Made by a program: the position numbers and the translations under genes
Part shown: positions 1 to 8,272 of the stretch, piece by piece
Layout: each line of letters starts with the position of its first letter
Position numbering within the stretch: position 1 is the stretch's first letter
Assembly: GCF_014697425.1 (NCBI RefSeq)
Contig: NZ_JACJRU010000021.1
Span: forward strand, 1-64,000
Direction of reading: 5' to 3'
Source of the DNA: Nostoc sp. FACHB-110
GTDB taxonomy: Bacteria > Cyanobacteriota > Cyanobacteriia > Cyanobacteriales > Nostocaceae
Length of the DNA: 64,000 bases
The notes under the pieces: generated by a model
Databases searched by the model: none
The model's input: the letters and a program-made list of their open reading frames with translations, nothing else
What the model was told of the DNA's origin: nothing

Positions 1-102
1 CACGCAGAACATCTCTGGAGTCCTTCTTACTTTGCTTGCTCTGTGGGAGGAGCGCCGATTGAAGTCTTGAAATCGTATATTAAGAATCAAAATTCGCCCT
101 AG
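1..102 (+). CDS. IS200/IS605-family transposase TnpA, C-terminal end (runs off left edge)
   Basis: An open frame of 33 codons runs from the first base to a TAG at 100-102. It carries the C-terminal signature of the small Y1 (HUH) transposases of IS200/IS605 elements: HLWSPSYFACSVGGAPIEVL followed by a short helix with the sequence KSYIKNQ. The family nicks and rejoins single-stranded DNA, with the catalytic Tyr upstream of the part visible here. The N-terminal part, including the HUH motif, lies outside the window, so it cannot be judged whether the copy is intact. The element end should lie just downstream, where AAGGG and CCCTT around 103-125 could form a small hairpin. No tnpB follows. I am confident of the family and less sure of the exact element end. 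Confidence 0.85.
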   Translation, partial: HAEHLWSPSYFACSVGGAPIEVLKSYIKNQNSP

Positions 103-450
103 AAGGGTGAGGCTTGTATCCCCTTCTTTTGGTCATACTTCCTCGGCCATGCTGTACCCCTATATTTCCCACTAGGTAAGGGTAAGGAGGTCATCGACAG
201 GCTTTATTTTTAGCTGGCAAAACCGAGTTCAATTTTCAGCACGAAGTGTCTCAAAATTTTTGAACCTATTTTTGGGTGTGAAAACTTGGGGTGATACTGG
301 GAAAATTTCACAGTATGACTGCGATCGCCTATTTGACCGTATACTTTGTATGTTTTTGGCCCGTAAATCACTTTTGAGAACCGTAGTTCTCGATTGTAAT
401 CGAGGTTACGCCGAGCTAGGGCAACTTAGGTCAGAGTTGTCAAACGCGCT
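103..450. other. IS end and gene-free spacer
   Basis: This stretch follows the tnpA stop and should contain the right end of the IS200/IS605-type element, with an imperfect hairpin near 103-125. The rest is AT-rich and holds one HIP1 octamer near 324. An open frame that starts at 260 runs through it, but it overlaps the better supported gene at 451 in another frame and I do not accept it. I see no clear promoter. Confidence 0.4.
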
Positions 451-1104
451 ATGCCGGGAACCGATACCAGAACGGGATCTAGATCCACTAATCCTTACAT
501 TCAAAAATTACAAAACCTGCAAACTCGCTCAAGTCAAAGCGAAACTCCAGAGAGATTTTTGCAAACCAGATACGATCCCTCGCAATTGCTACGGATATCT
601 CAGCAAGCAGCTAGAGATGATTCTTTGTCGCAGCAGGCTTCGGTTAATCAAAACCGCAATTCAGAATTATCGAGACAGAAAGAACTAACTGCTTTTAACA
701 ACAGCTTGCAAGAGCAAAGTAAGACCAATGATTTGTATCGTCAAGTATCACTACAGAAAAATACAGATGGGAATAAAAGTTATACCACTAGTGTCAGTTA
801 CAACGAAGATGGTGTCATATTTACGCCTCGCCAAGATGGAGTTATTTCTCAACAGCTAATTCCCAGCCAGAAAGACGCGGATTTTAACCGACAAAAAGAG
901 TTGATGCAATTGCAAAATCAGCAAGATTTAGCCAATGCTGACCGCGCACGCTACAACCAGCAACTCATAAATCAACAAAATCAGGCTCACGAAAGAACTC
1001 AGCAAGCAGCCCAACTCGCAGCACAGCAAAGATTGGCGCAGATGCAGCAGGATACGGCAATCTTGATTGGCAATCCTGGCGAATCGACTTGGAGGTGGTT
1101 CTAA
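451..1104 (+). CDS. Gln-rich hypothetical protein of a prophage remnant
   Basis: A 217-residue protein, very rich in Gln, Asn, Arg and Ser, with long stretches expected to be helical or coiled coil (for example residues 140-200, dense in QQ, LAAQQ and NQQ). It has no signal peptide or membrane segment. I do not recognise a family. Its place two genes before a Mu gp27-like protein and a terminase suggests a phage gene. The ATG at 451 is the first start after an in-frame stop at 427, and it lacks a strong ribosome binding site. Its stop (1102-1104) overlaps the ATG of the next gene as TAATG, so the two are probably translationally coupled. Function unknown. Confidence 0.55.
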   Translation: MPGTDTRTGSRSTNPYIQKLQNLQTRSSQSETPERFLQTRYDPSQLLRISQQAARDDSLSQQASVNQNRNSELSRQKELTAFNNSLQEQSKTNDLYRQVSLQKNTDGNKSYTTSVSYNEDGVIFTPRQDGVISQQLIPSQKDADFNRQKELMQLQNQQDLANADRARYNQQLINQQNQAHERTQQAAQLAAQQRLAQMQQDTAILIGNPGESTWRWF

Positions 1105-1526
1105 TGACTGCGATGAGTGCTATTGGTGGATTTTCCACGCCGATAACTGTTGGCGGATCTAGTTTTGCTAGTACCCAACAATTTAATGCCCAACAACAGG
1201 CACAAGACAGAATCAACCAGCTAAAGGATCTCTGGAAGGTAGGCTTTGACCAACGCCAGCAAGAAGCAGAGACTAACGCATCCAGAGCCTTCAAATACCG
1301 TGACCTAGAATCACAGCGTGATTTTGGGCAAAATCGCACTCTACAAAAAGACACCCTAGACTCGGCTGAACGCCGGGATGCAGCACAGATAGCGGCGCGG
1401 GAACGGATGCAGCAGGCTGGCTTTGGTCAAGAACGCGATATGGCTGGGCTGCGTAGCCAAATAAAACAACGTGAAAAGTCTGAGGATCGGTCTGCCGCGA
1501 TCGCGTCCTTCCGTGGTAGGCGTTAA
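1104..1526 (+). CDS. Hypothetical coiled-coil protein of a prophage remnant
   Basis: A 140-residue protein that begins MTAMSAIGGFSTP. The ATG at 1104 is chosen over an in-frame TTG at 1089 because GGAGG at 1091-1095 lies 8 bases upstream of it, and because it overlaps the stop of the preceding gene (TAATG). After a short hydrophobic start the chain is charged and Gln/Arg-rich (roughly residues 25-135), likely helical. It shares its Gln-rich character with its upstream neighbour and probably belongs to the same phage module. No domain is recognised and no function is proposed. Confidence 0.6.
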   Translation: MTAMSAIGGFSTPITVGGSSFASTQQFNAQQQAQDRINQLKDLWKVGFDQRQQEAETNASRAFKYRDLESQRDFGQNRTLQKDTLDSAERRDAAQIAARERMQQAGFGQERDMAGLRSQIKQREKSEDRSAAIASFRGRR

Positions 1527-1548
1527 CTCTTACTATCTCTAAACATTT

Positions 1549-2115
1549 GTGACTAGAAACACCCCACAACACAAGGTAGATGAAATTCGCTCTAGGTTGA
1601 GTGCTGAACGGCTGCGGGAATTTGACGAGTTTTGTAAACACAATCGCAACACTACAGCCATTCGCCAGTTGCTTGAGGAGTGGGGTTACAAGGTTTCTCA
1701 ATCGGCAGTCCAAAACTGGTATCGGGCATTTTTCCCAGTGGGGGATGAGGCGAGAAAATTTAATGCGATCGCAACGGCCTTCTCAGGTGTAGAGGTTGAG
1801 GATGCCTTGCAAAAGCTACTGGTGGTTAATGCCAACCTGATTGATGACTTGACGAAGGCACTTAATGAGCGTGGCGGTATGGGTGAGATGCGGCTTGAGC
1901 AGTTGCTTGTGGCTGTACCGCAGTTATCTCGAGAGGTTCGGGCGTGCGCGGAAGCTGTAAATAGTTTGAAGTATGTGCGCGATCGCAAAGCTTTGGAAAC
2001 GGCAGGGGCATATCGAGCAATTCAAGAACTCAAGCTGATATTTACTGATACGCCCTTTGAAACAGCATTAGCAGAAGCAGCCAAGGGTGTTCTTACCCGG
2101 CTTGAGGAAGAGTAG
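1549..2115 (+). CDS. Mu gp27-like phage protein (DUF3486 type), probable small terminase subunit
   Basis: A 188-residue protein from a GTG at 1549. Residues 8-65 form a helix-turn-helix-like region (RQLLEEWGYKVSQSAVQNWY) typical of the DUF3486/gp27 proteins of Mu-like phages. The rest is helical. In Mu-type phages the gp27-like gene sits directly before the large terminase gene, and it is thought to act in DNA recognition for packaging. Here the next gene on this strand is the large terminase at 2398, the same order. The last 23 bp overlap the 3' end of the HU gene on the opposite strand. The family call rests on pattern and gene order, since no search could be run. Confidence 0.65.
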   Translation: MTRNTPQHKVDEIRSRLSAERLREFDEFCKHNRNTTAIRQLLEEWGYKVSQSAVQNWYRAFFPVGDEARKFNAIATAFSGVEVEDALQKLLVVNANLIDDLTKALNERGGMGEMRLEQLLVAVPQLSREVRACAEAVNSLKYVRDRKALETAGAYRAIQELKLIFTDTPFETALAEAAKGVLTRLEEE

Positions 2116-2386
2116 CCATGACCTCGGTTTTAAACTGCTTACCAGGACTAAAGGCGGGGACGGTGGTAGCCGGGATAATCATCTTTTCGTTTGTCTTGGG
2201 GTTGCGTCCTTCCCGTTCTTTTCTTGCTCTGGCTTCAAACGAACCGAATCCAACGAGTATCACTTTCCCACCGTTGGCGACTGTCTCAACGATGGTGTCT
2301 GTTGTGGCGTTCAAGATTGTCTCAGCTTGCTTTTGGCTGACGTTTGCTTTGGCGGCAACTGCTTGTATCAATTCTGCTTTGTTCAT
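2093..2386 (-). CDS. HU-family DNA-binding protein, embedded antisense in the prophage remnant
   Basis: A 97-residue protein with the complete HU fold: an N-terminal helical dimerisation part (MNKAELIQAVAAKANVSQKQ), the VGFGSFEARAR turn, the GRNPKTNEK arm region with the IPATTVPAF loop, and the C-terminal helix. HU bends and compacts DNA as a dimer. I use the ATG at 2384-2386, since the longer frame to 2407 adds seven residues foreign to the family. The gene lies on the minus strand between the small and large terminase genes, overlapping the former by 23 bp at its 3' end and diverging from the latter with 11 bp between start codons. It is probably an accessory phage-borne HU rather than the housekeeping copy. 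Confidence 0.88.
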   Translation of the reverse strand: MNKAELIQAVAAKANVSQKQAETILNATTDTIVETVANGGKVILVGFGSFEARARKEREGRNPKTNEKMIIPATTVPAFSPGKQFKTEVMATLPQAG

Positions 2387-2397
2387 AAGTAAAAACA

Positions 2398-3930
2398 ATG
2401 GCGACACGAATCTATAAGCAGTATAGGGACAAAGCTCGTGAAGCCGCCAGATCAGCGACTATTGCGGCGCGATCGCCGGAAGCTTTACGGGCTTGGAATG
2501 ATGTTATTTGCTTTGGTGAATATGTAGCGGGGAAGGTAGCTGCGAAGCATCACCGGGAATGGTTGGAAGAACTAGTTACTCTTAAAAATTCACAGACACT
2601 TGGTCTAGTGGCTGGTGATGATCTCAGCATTCTTGCACCAAGAGGAAGTGCTAAGAGTACCTGGATTGCGATTTGGGTAGCGTGGGTAATTGGTCACAAT
2701 CCCGGCATTCAAATTATTTATGTTTCTTACTCTGAGTCTGTCGCCTTGTCGCGTAGCCGCATCATCAAGCGGATTATCAAAAGTGCCAAGTACCGCGAAG
2801 TTTTTCCCAACGTATTGCCTGGAACACGCTGGAGTGATACTGACTGGGAAATTAGAAAAGACTTTGCGGGAGTTGATGACTTAGATTCTGACTATACCTT
2901 TTATGCTACAGGTATCACTGGTTCAATCACTAGCCGCCGGAGTGATTTGGTGGTGTTTGATGATATCATCAAGTCTTCTGAAAGTATTGAAAACCCAGAA
3001 GTCAGAGAGAAAATTACTACTAATTATTCAGAAGTCATCGACCCCACCCTGAAGCCTGGGGGACGAAAGGTTAATATTGGTACTCGCTTTCGTGCCGATG
3101 ATATTCACTGCACTGATTTCACTCCGGCTCAGGGTTGGAAAGTGATTGAGCAACAGGCAATCATCGACGATAAAAACGGAGAAGAGGCAAGTTACTGGCC
3201 TGAACGTTTCACCCTGGAAAGTTTACAAAAACGCCGAGAGCGCAAACCAATTATCTTCTCATTCCAATACCAGAACCGGGTGATGCGAAGTTCAGAAACT
3301 TCCATTGATCCAACCTGGATTAAACATGGTGAGTTCCCCGACAGATTTGATTCGCTGTGCATTGGTGCGGATTTGTCAGCCTCGCTCAAGGAACGCTCAG
3401 ATTACACAGTGTTTGTTCTTGGCGGTAGGCTGGGCAATCAGTTCTATGTTCTCGATATCCGGCGGGGTCGGTGGAGTGGCAACATTGAGAAGCTCGACCA
3501 GATTATTGAGATGTGGGAAGACTGGGGGGAACTTTCGGTAATGTTGTGCGCGGAAACTGTGGCTTATCAAAGTTCACTCAAGGGGGATTTCACTCACTAC
3601 TTGGTGAATGAGAAGCAGATTTTCAATATTCAGTACCAGCAGCCAACGACCAAGGGGGATAAGTTACAACGGCTGCGAGGTGTGTCGGGGTTGTTTCAGA
3701 ACGGGTTGGTGACGTTTAACCAATACCGGATGATGGGGCGGTTGGTTGATGAATTGATTAACTTTGGTGCGATTGATAAGCTTACTCGTTCAACTCACTT
3801 CTTGCACCTGGAAATAGAGATGTCAAAACCACAACTACGTGTAAGGGTAGCGAGGCGTTCAATCTTAAGTAAAAGAAGAGACACAACTATTTGGGGAAAA
3901 ATAGATTCAAGTGCTGTTTGTGCAGCCTGA
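2398..3930 (+). pseudogene. Phage large terminase subunit, truncated by an IS
   Basis: The protein is a phage packaging ATPase-nuclease. It has a Walker A-like motif LAPRGSAKST (about residues 79-88), the ATPase Walker B LVVFDDII (about 180-187), and the start of the RNase H-like nuclease domain with a conserved Asp in IGADLSASLKERSDYT (about 321-336). Genuine sequence ends near residue 460, at FGAIDK. From 3778 the frame runs into the terminal inverted repeat of an IS, and about 50 foreign residues follow. The C-terminal part of the nuclease domain, with its last metal ligands, is therefore missing and the enzyme should be dead. No portal or capsid genes follow on the other side of the IS, so the right half of the prophage has been lost. 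Confidence 0.85.
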
Positions 3931-4691
3931 CCCCAATCAGGTGGTGATGTTGAGTGAGTATTTAGATAAGTCCAATGAGCGATGAGATAAGCGGTCAGAG
4001 AAAGAATCAACCAGCGATACATTCCCTTGAGAGTACCCTGTCCAAAACGGTGCAAACCAAAACGATGCTTTGCGGTTTTAAACCAGCCTTCAATTTGCCA
4101 ACGGCGCTTACCCCACCACTTTAGGGTAGAAGCTTTGATGGGACGGGTAGACAAAACAAAGCGTTTTTCTAGCTTGCCATTATCACGTTTTAAATAATAC
4201 CAAGAAACAGTGACTGGAAAATTTAAACCAAACAGATAAACCTGTTGCCCTTGTTTATGTAAACGTCTTAAAAGTCTACCATCAGCTAATTTGCGACTAA
4301 TAGCTACACCTGTAACGGCATGATATTTAAGCTGACGTATACCTTCCAGAAATTCGACACTACCAAAAGCTGTATCAGCTAAAATAATTGTTTCAAAGCG
4401 TTGAGTTAATTCTTGAGGTAAACGTTTAACAAGTTTCAATCCTAGCTGTGCTGGTGAAGGTGTTCCCTTACCTCTCCAAACCCGAAAATTCCAAGGAATA
4501 CGACATCTTCCAATTACTAAGCTCAGATATTGCTTGTCTAATTACCGATTCTGGCAATAGTTCTTTAAAAGGTAGCCCCAAACTCTGACTAAATTTGTCC
4601 TTGAGAATTTGTACTCTTAATGTCACAGTAGTAGTAATTTTGGTTTTGGCTTGCTCGTTTCAATTAAAGTATCTAATGAACGAGTAAGCTT
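3778..4691. mobile_element. Internally deleted IS4-type insertion sequence, 914 bp
   Basis: The element is bounded by perfect 15-bp inverted repeats: AAGCTTACTCGTTCA at 3778-3792 and its reverse complement at 4677-4691. The left repeat begins exactly where the terminase stops resembling its family. The enclosed transposase, on the minus strand, has N- and C-terminal pieces but lacks its middle, so the element cannot move by itself. It is a candidate for movement in trans because both ends are kept. The flanking bases (GATTGAT and TTTCTAC) show no target duplication. This fits a later deletion that removed the rest of the prophage on the right. Confidence 0.75.
3795..4626 (-). pseudogene. IS4-type DDE transposase, frame-broken internal deletion
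   Basis: Read on the minus strand, the N-terminal piece starts at a GTG (4624-4626) and gives MTLRVQILKDKF and LPFKELLPESVIRQAISEL, typical of IS4-type transposases of cyanobacteria. Near 4530-4545 the frame changes and the chain jumps to the C-terminal part: the second catalytic Asp in LADTAFGS, the KRRWQIEGWFKTAKHRFGL motif with the catalytic Glu, and the end at 3795. I see no counterpart of the central part carrying the first catalytic Asp, so well over 100 residues seem to be missing. The C-terminal piece alone is open from 4541 to 3795. The protein is inactive. Confidence 0.8.
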
Positions 4692-4979
4692 TTTCTACCT
4701 CCAAAAGTTTTTTGAAACATCTCTGCTTTCTGGCACTTTCCTTTCCGCTGCTTCTTTAAACACATAAACGCGCTTGTTTGTGCTAACTAATGCTATTACT
4801 GTGGACTTAGGCATCCCAAGCCGTAGCTTTTATTCTGTAACACTTTGAGCTTTTCTTAGTGCCATTCAGTCATAATACACAAGAGCAAAAATCTGGTAGA
4901 GTAACTCGGACACGTAAGCTGAAAACTAATTTCGGCAAAATTTTTAGGTGTATAGGCAACTACTAACTAGGGAAAAAAC
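4692..4979. other. Spacer between the IS remnant and spp
   Basis: This is AT-rich sequence with no convincing gene. A 39-codon frame on the minus strand (4695-4814), starting MPKSTVIALVSTNKRV, is too short to call and may be a fragment of another mobile gene. The spp promoter should lie in the last 100 bp. No strong ribosome binding site is seen before the ATG at 4980. Confidence 0.35.
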
Positions 4980-5726
4980 ATGAAAGCTTTTCTCTTTGTC
5001 ACTGATTTAGATCACACTCTTGTAGGTAATGACAAAGCTTTAGTAGAACTCAGTGAAATTCTCAGCCAACATCGCCAAGAGTACGGTACAAAAATTGTAT
5101 ATTCTACAGGGCGATCGCCTTTACTTTACCGAGAATTGCAAGTTGAACAAAATTTGCTCCAACCAGACGCGCTTGTCTGTTCTGTAGGTACAGAGATTTA
5201 CCTCAATCACAGCGATACCCCAGACGCAGAGTGGTCAGATATTCTTGCGTCTGGATGGAATCGAGAATTAATATTTTCAGTTACTCAGTCTTTTCCTGAG
5301 TTAGAACCACAACCAGACTCAGAACAACGTCCTTTTAAGGTCAGTTTTTTCTTAAAAGAAGAATTTGCAGATAAAATTTTACCACAGATTGAGACAAAAT
5401 TACAAAAATATGGTTTAAATATAAAGTTAATCTATAGCAGTGGTATCGACCTCGATATTGTGCCGCATAAAAGTGATAAAGGTCAGGCAATGCAGTTTCT
5501 CCGGCAAAAATGGAAATTTGCAGCAGAACAAACAGTTGTCTGCGGTGATTCAGGTAATGATATTGCTTTGTTCGCTGTGGGCAATGAACGGGGAATCATA
5601 GTTGGTAATGCCAGACCAGAGTTACTCAAATGGCATACTGAGTATCCTGCTGACTATCGATACTTAGCACAAGATGATTGTGCTGGGGGAATTCTAGAAG
5701 GTTTAAAATATTTTGGATTCTTATGA
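4980..5726 (+). CDS. spp: Sucrose-6F-phosphate phosphatase
   Basis: A 248-residue HAD-superfamily enzyme, the usual length of cyanobacterial sucrose-phosphate phosphatases. Motif I is DLDHTL (residues 9-14, nucleophile Asp9), motif II is YSTGRS (about 41-46), the motif III Lys lies in the HKSDKGQA stretch (about 162-169), and motif IV is CGDSGNDIALF (about 187-197). The enzyme removes phosphate from sucrose-6-phosphate in the second step of sucrose synthesis, in the cytoplasm. Sucrose serves in salt stress and as the carbon exported to heterocysts in filamentous strains. Its stop overlaps the ruvA start by 4 bp (ATGA), so the two are probably co-translated. The nearest alternative in this HAD subfamily is mannosyl-3-phosphoglycerate phosphatase, but length and motifs favour SPP. 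Confidence 0.88.
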   Translation: MKAFLFVTDLDHTLVGNDKALVELSEILSQHRQEYGTKIVYSTGRSPLLYRELQVEQNLLQPDALVCSVGTEIYLNHSDTPDAEWSDILASGWNRELIFSVTQSFPELEPQPDSEQRPFKVSFFLKEEFADKILPQIETKLQKYGLNIKLIYSSGIDLDIVPHKSDKGQAMQFLRQKWKFAAEQTVVCGDSGNDIALFAVGNERGIIVGNARPELLKWHTEYPADYRYLAQDDCAGGILEGLKYFGFL

Positions 5727-6358
5727 TTAGCTATCTCAAAGGTATTATTGCTGGTGTTCAGACAGTTAGTGGTAATCGCGTCATTTTGACTATCGAAGTC
5801 AATGGCATAGGTTACGATTTGCAAGTACCTCAGCGTTTAGCACAACAGTTACCAGAATCGGGAGGAGTAGCCCAAATTTTCACTCATTATCAAATTCGGG
5901 AGGAAGTGCCTTTACTTTATGGTTTTGCCTCGCCTGCAGAGCGCGATTTGTTTCGCCACTTGCTAACGGTTAGCGGGATTGGTGCGGCGTTGGCCATCGC
6001 ACTTTTAGATACTTTAGAATTACCAGATTTAGTGCAAGCGATTATCGCTGGCAATACCCAAATCTTAATTCAAGCTCCTGGTGTGGGCAAAAAAACCGCA
6101 GAACGCATCTGTTTGGAACTCAAAAGCAAATTGATTGAGTGGCGTAAATCAGCTGGGTTCTTCGTGGCTACAGGCGGCCCAGCACCAGGGATTTTGGAAG
6201 AAGTGCAAATGACTTTGTTCGCCTTAGGGTACACAGCGCACGAAGTTAGCCACGCCTTACACGTCGTGAGTGAAGACATTGGACTACCCAAAGATGCTTA
6301 CGTGGAAGATTGGATTAAACAAGCCATCGCCCACCTCAGCAGCGAACAAGTTCAATAG
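5723..6358 (+). CDS. ruvA: Holliday junction branch migration protein RuvA
   Basis: A 211-residue protein of the normal RuvA length. It has the N-terminal OB-fold (MISYLKGIIAG ... VNGIGYDL), the helix-hairpin-helix repeats (LLTVSGIGAALA and IQAPGVGKKTAERICLELK, about residues 77-135), and the C-terminal helical domain that contacts RuvB (ILEEVQMTLFALGYTAHEVSHAL). RuvA binds four-way junctions as a tetramer and loads the RuvB motor in recombinational repair. The ATG at 5723 overlaps the spp stop, and a longer frame from 5678 has no family support. ruvB and ruvC are not in the window. The 3' end overlaps the convergent HAD gene by 7 bp. Confidence 0.95.
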   Translation: MISYLKGIIAGVQTVSGNRVILTIEVNGIGYDLQVPQRLAQQLPESGGVAQIFTHYQIREEVPLLYGFASPAERDLFRHLLTVSGIGAALAIALLDTLELPDLVQAIIAGNTQILIQAPGVGKKTAERICLELKSKLIEWRKSAGFFVATGGPAPGILEEVQMTLFALGYTAHEVSHALHVVSEDIGLPKDAYVEDWIKQAIAHLSSEQVQ

Positions 6359-7083
6359 TTAGTGCTAAGTGCTGTGTGCTGAGGAGCCACTGCGTTGGGC
6401 GGGTTCCCCCACTTGAAGCAAGTGGCGTTGCTGAGTGATGAGTTTAAAAACGTCCACAACTGCAAATCGGTAAAATCTGGAATCACCATAAATGCACCGA
6501 TTTCTTGCAGAATTTGTGGATTGTGGGTAGAAGCAATCCCAATGGTAGGAATATTAGCAGCAACAGCAGCGCGAATACCCGAAGGAGAATCTTCTAGGGC
6601 GATGGCTTGATGTGCATTAATCCCCAAATTGTCTAAAGCAACTTGATAAGGCGTAGGGTCAGGTTTACCAGCGGTGCAATCCTCTGCCAAAATTACTGTA
6701 TTAAAAGCTTCTTTAATACCCAACACCTCTAGCATGAATTCTGCATTTAATCTCGGGGCATTTGTGACTAATGCACGTTTAAGTTGATGCGCCTCTGTCC
6801 AAGCGATGAGTTCAGCAAATCCACCTAAAGGTTGCAAATTGGGTGCTAGTTCCCGAAAAAGTGCTTCTTTGTCGTCGGCAAACTTTTGACCTTCTGCTGC
6901 TGATAATTGTGGCAAGATATCTTTGACAATTTCTGGGTTTAACCTACCACTAATCCGAGATTTATAAAATTTTTCGTCAATGTCTATGTTGTAACTTGCC
7001 AACATTTGCTGCCAAGCTTGGTAGTGAATTGGGTCAGTGTTAACGATAGTGCCGTCTAAATCAAAAAGGATGGCAGCCAGCAT
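6352..7083 (-). CDS. HAD-family hydrolase, beta-phosphoglucomutase-like
   Basis: A 243-residue HAD subfamily IA protein. It shows FDLDGTIVNTDPIHYQAW (nucleophile Asp8, acid/base Asp10, cap start), the cap domain (about 18-85), ALVTNAPR with the motif II Thr, the motif III Lys in AGKPDPTPY, and motif IV ALEDSPSG. Enzymes with this pattern are beta-phosphoglucomutases or related sugar-phosphate phosphatases. The substrate here cannot be told. The domain ends near FTDLQLWTFLN. The last 20 or so residues (TCFKWGNPPNAVAP and onward) are encoded by a dispersed repeat at 6384-6430, so a repeat insertion has replaced or extended the original C-terminus. It is convergent with ruvA. Confidence 0.85.
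   Translation of the reverse strand: MLAAILFDLDGTIVNTDPIHYQAWQQMLASYNIDIDEKFYKSRISGRLNPEIVKDILPQLSAAEGQKFADDKEALFRELAPNLQPLGGFAELIAWTEAHQLKRALVTNAPRLNAEFMLEVLGIKEAFNTVILAEDCTAGKPDPTPYQVALDNLGINAHQAIALEDSPSGIRAAVAANIPTIGIASTHNPQILQEIGAFMVIPDFTDLQLWTFLNSSLSNATCFKWGNPPNAVAPQHTALSTNY
6384..6430. repeat. Small dispersed palindromic repeat (GGGCGGGTTCCC family), copy 1
   Basis: The core is GCGTTGGGCGGGTTCCCCCA, bracketed by CCACTGCG and AAGTGGCG arms. Related copies lie at 14825, 30154, 40668, 40919 and 56179 in this window. It forms the 3' end of the HAD gene on the minus strand. It resembles the small dispersed repeats described from Nostoc genomes. Confidence 0.75.
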
Positions 7084-7282
7084 ATTTTTTAACTGTAAAT
7101 AAATGTAAACTTTATTTACCTATATTACCTTGTTTGATTCTCTTGAGAGTCAATGAAATCAAGAAATACGTGTATTATGGTCTGTCAATATTTATCATGG
7201 TGAATTGATTTGCGCCCTTGGTGACTAAAACGTATTTCCTTGAAGATTTCCTACTTCACACTTCATCCTTGAGACTTCAAAA

Positions 7283-8062
7283 ATGGTAGCTGCTAAGAAA
7301 TTTTTTCGTGTTGATGATTTACAGGTACAGATTTACAATTCTGAAGCAGAAATGGCTGAAGATGTTGCACAAATCACCAGCAAGTATTTAGAAGCTATCC
7401 TGCAAAAACAGGGTAAAGCTGCTGTTTTATTAGCGACAGGGAATTCGCAAATTAAATTTTTGGATGTTTTAATAGCCTTGGGTAGTGTAGATTGGTCAAA
7501 AGTTACTTTATTTCATTTAGACGAATATTTAGGAATTACGGCAGAACATCCTGCAAGTTTTCGGCGTTATCTGCGAGAACGGGTAGAAAATAAACTTGCT
7601 CCACAGCAATTTCACTATATAGAAGGTGATACATTAGAACCGATTAAAGAGTGCGATCGCTATACTCAACTATTGCAAGCACAACCAATTGATTTATGCT
7701 GTTTGGGCATTGGGGAAAATGGACATTTGGCTTTTAACGATCCTTCTGTAGCTAATTTTCAAGATGCTGATGGTGTTAAGTTGGTCAAATTAGACGATGT
7801 AAATCGTCAGCAACAAGTCAACACTGGTCAATTTCCCAATCTTGATAGCGTGCCGCAGTATGCTTTTACTGTGACTCTTCCTTTAATTTGTTCGGCTAAA
7901 AAAATTATCTGTTTAGCACCAGCACAACGCAAAGCCCAGATAGTTAAAAAAATGTTACAAGAATCTATTACTACTAGTTGTCCTGCTTCTATTCTCCGCC
8001 ATCAACCACAAGCAACATTATTTTTGGATGATAACTCTGCTAGTTTGTTATCGGGAAAATAG
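7283..8062 (+). CDS. nagB: Glucosamine-6-phosphate deaminase / 6-phosphogluconolactonase-type protein
   Basis: A 259-residue member of the NagB/6PGL family. It shows the phosphate-binding ATGNSQIKF (about residues 51-59), FHLDEYLGI with the conserved Asp (about 76-84), and GIGENGHLAFNDP (about 141-153), the active-site loop of NagB. The DEYLG and GHLAFND motifs point to glucosamine-6-phosphate deaminase rather than gluconolactonase. The reaction converts glucosamine-6-phosphate to fructose-6-phosphate and ammonia. The ATG at 7283 gives MVAAKKFFRVDDL. It stands alone, with no nagA or sugar transporter beside it. Confidence in the family is high and in the exact substrate moderate. Confidence 0.82.
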   Translation: MVAAKKFFRVDDLQVQIYNSEAEMAEDVAQITSKYLEAILQKQGKAAVLLATGNSQIKFLDVLIALGSVDWSKVTLFHLDEYLGITAEHPASFRRYLRERVENKLAPQQFHYIEGDTLEPIKECDRYTQLLQAQPIDLCCLGIGENGHLAFNDPSVANFQDADGVKLVKLDDVNRQQQVNTGQFPNLDSVPQYAFTVTLPLICSAKKIICLAPAQRKAQIVKKMLQESITTSCPASILRHQPQATLFLDDNSASLLSGK

Positions 8063-8272
8063 ACCCACAAACAAATCTGGTTATTGCGTCCGTTTTATGG
8101 TGGAGCATTAAAACCGCAGTTTTATAGAAAGGCTCAAAAACTTAAAACCCAGTCACAGAAATAAATACAGCCTATATTTAGGTTTTATTTATTATTCTGT
8201 TCCATAAAATGAACTGAAGAACCACAAATCTTGAGAACTAAAATTTCATTAGGGAATTTTCTTGTTCAGCCG

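Noticed and set aside
260..688. A 142-residue plus-strand frame
   Set aside because: Its second half overlaps the Gln-rich gene at 451 in another frame, its composition is not protein-like, and no start signal is seen.
2087..2417. Two plus-strand frames opposite the HU gene
   Set aside because: The HU protein on the minus strand is a full family match, so these are antisense shadows.
4695..4814. A 39-codon minus-strand frame starting MPKSTVIALVSTNKRV
   Set aside because: It is too short to call and has no family. I first took it for the N-terminus of the neighbouring transposase, but that begins at 4626, inside the IS ends.
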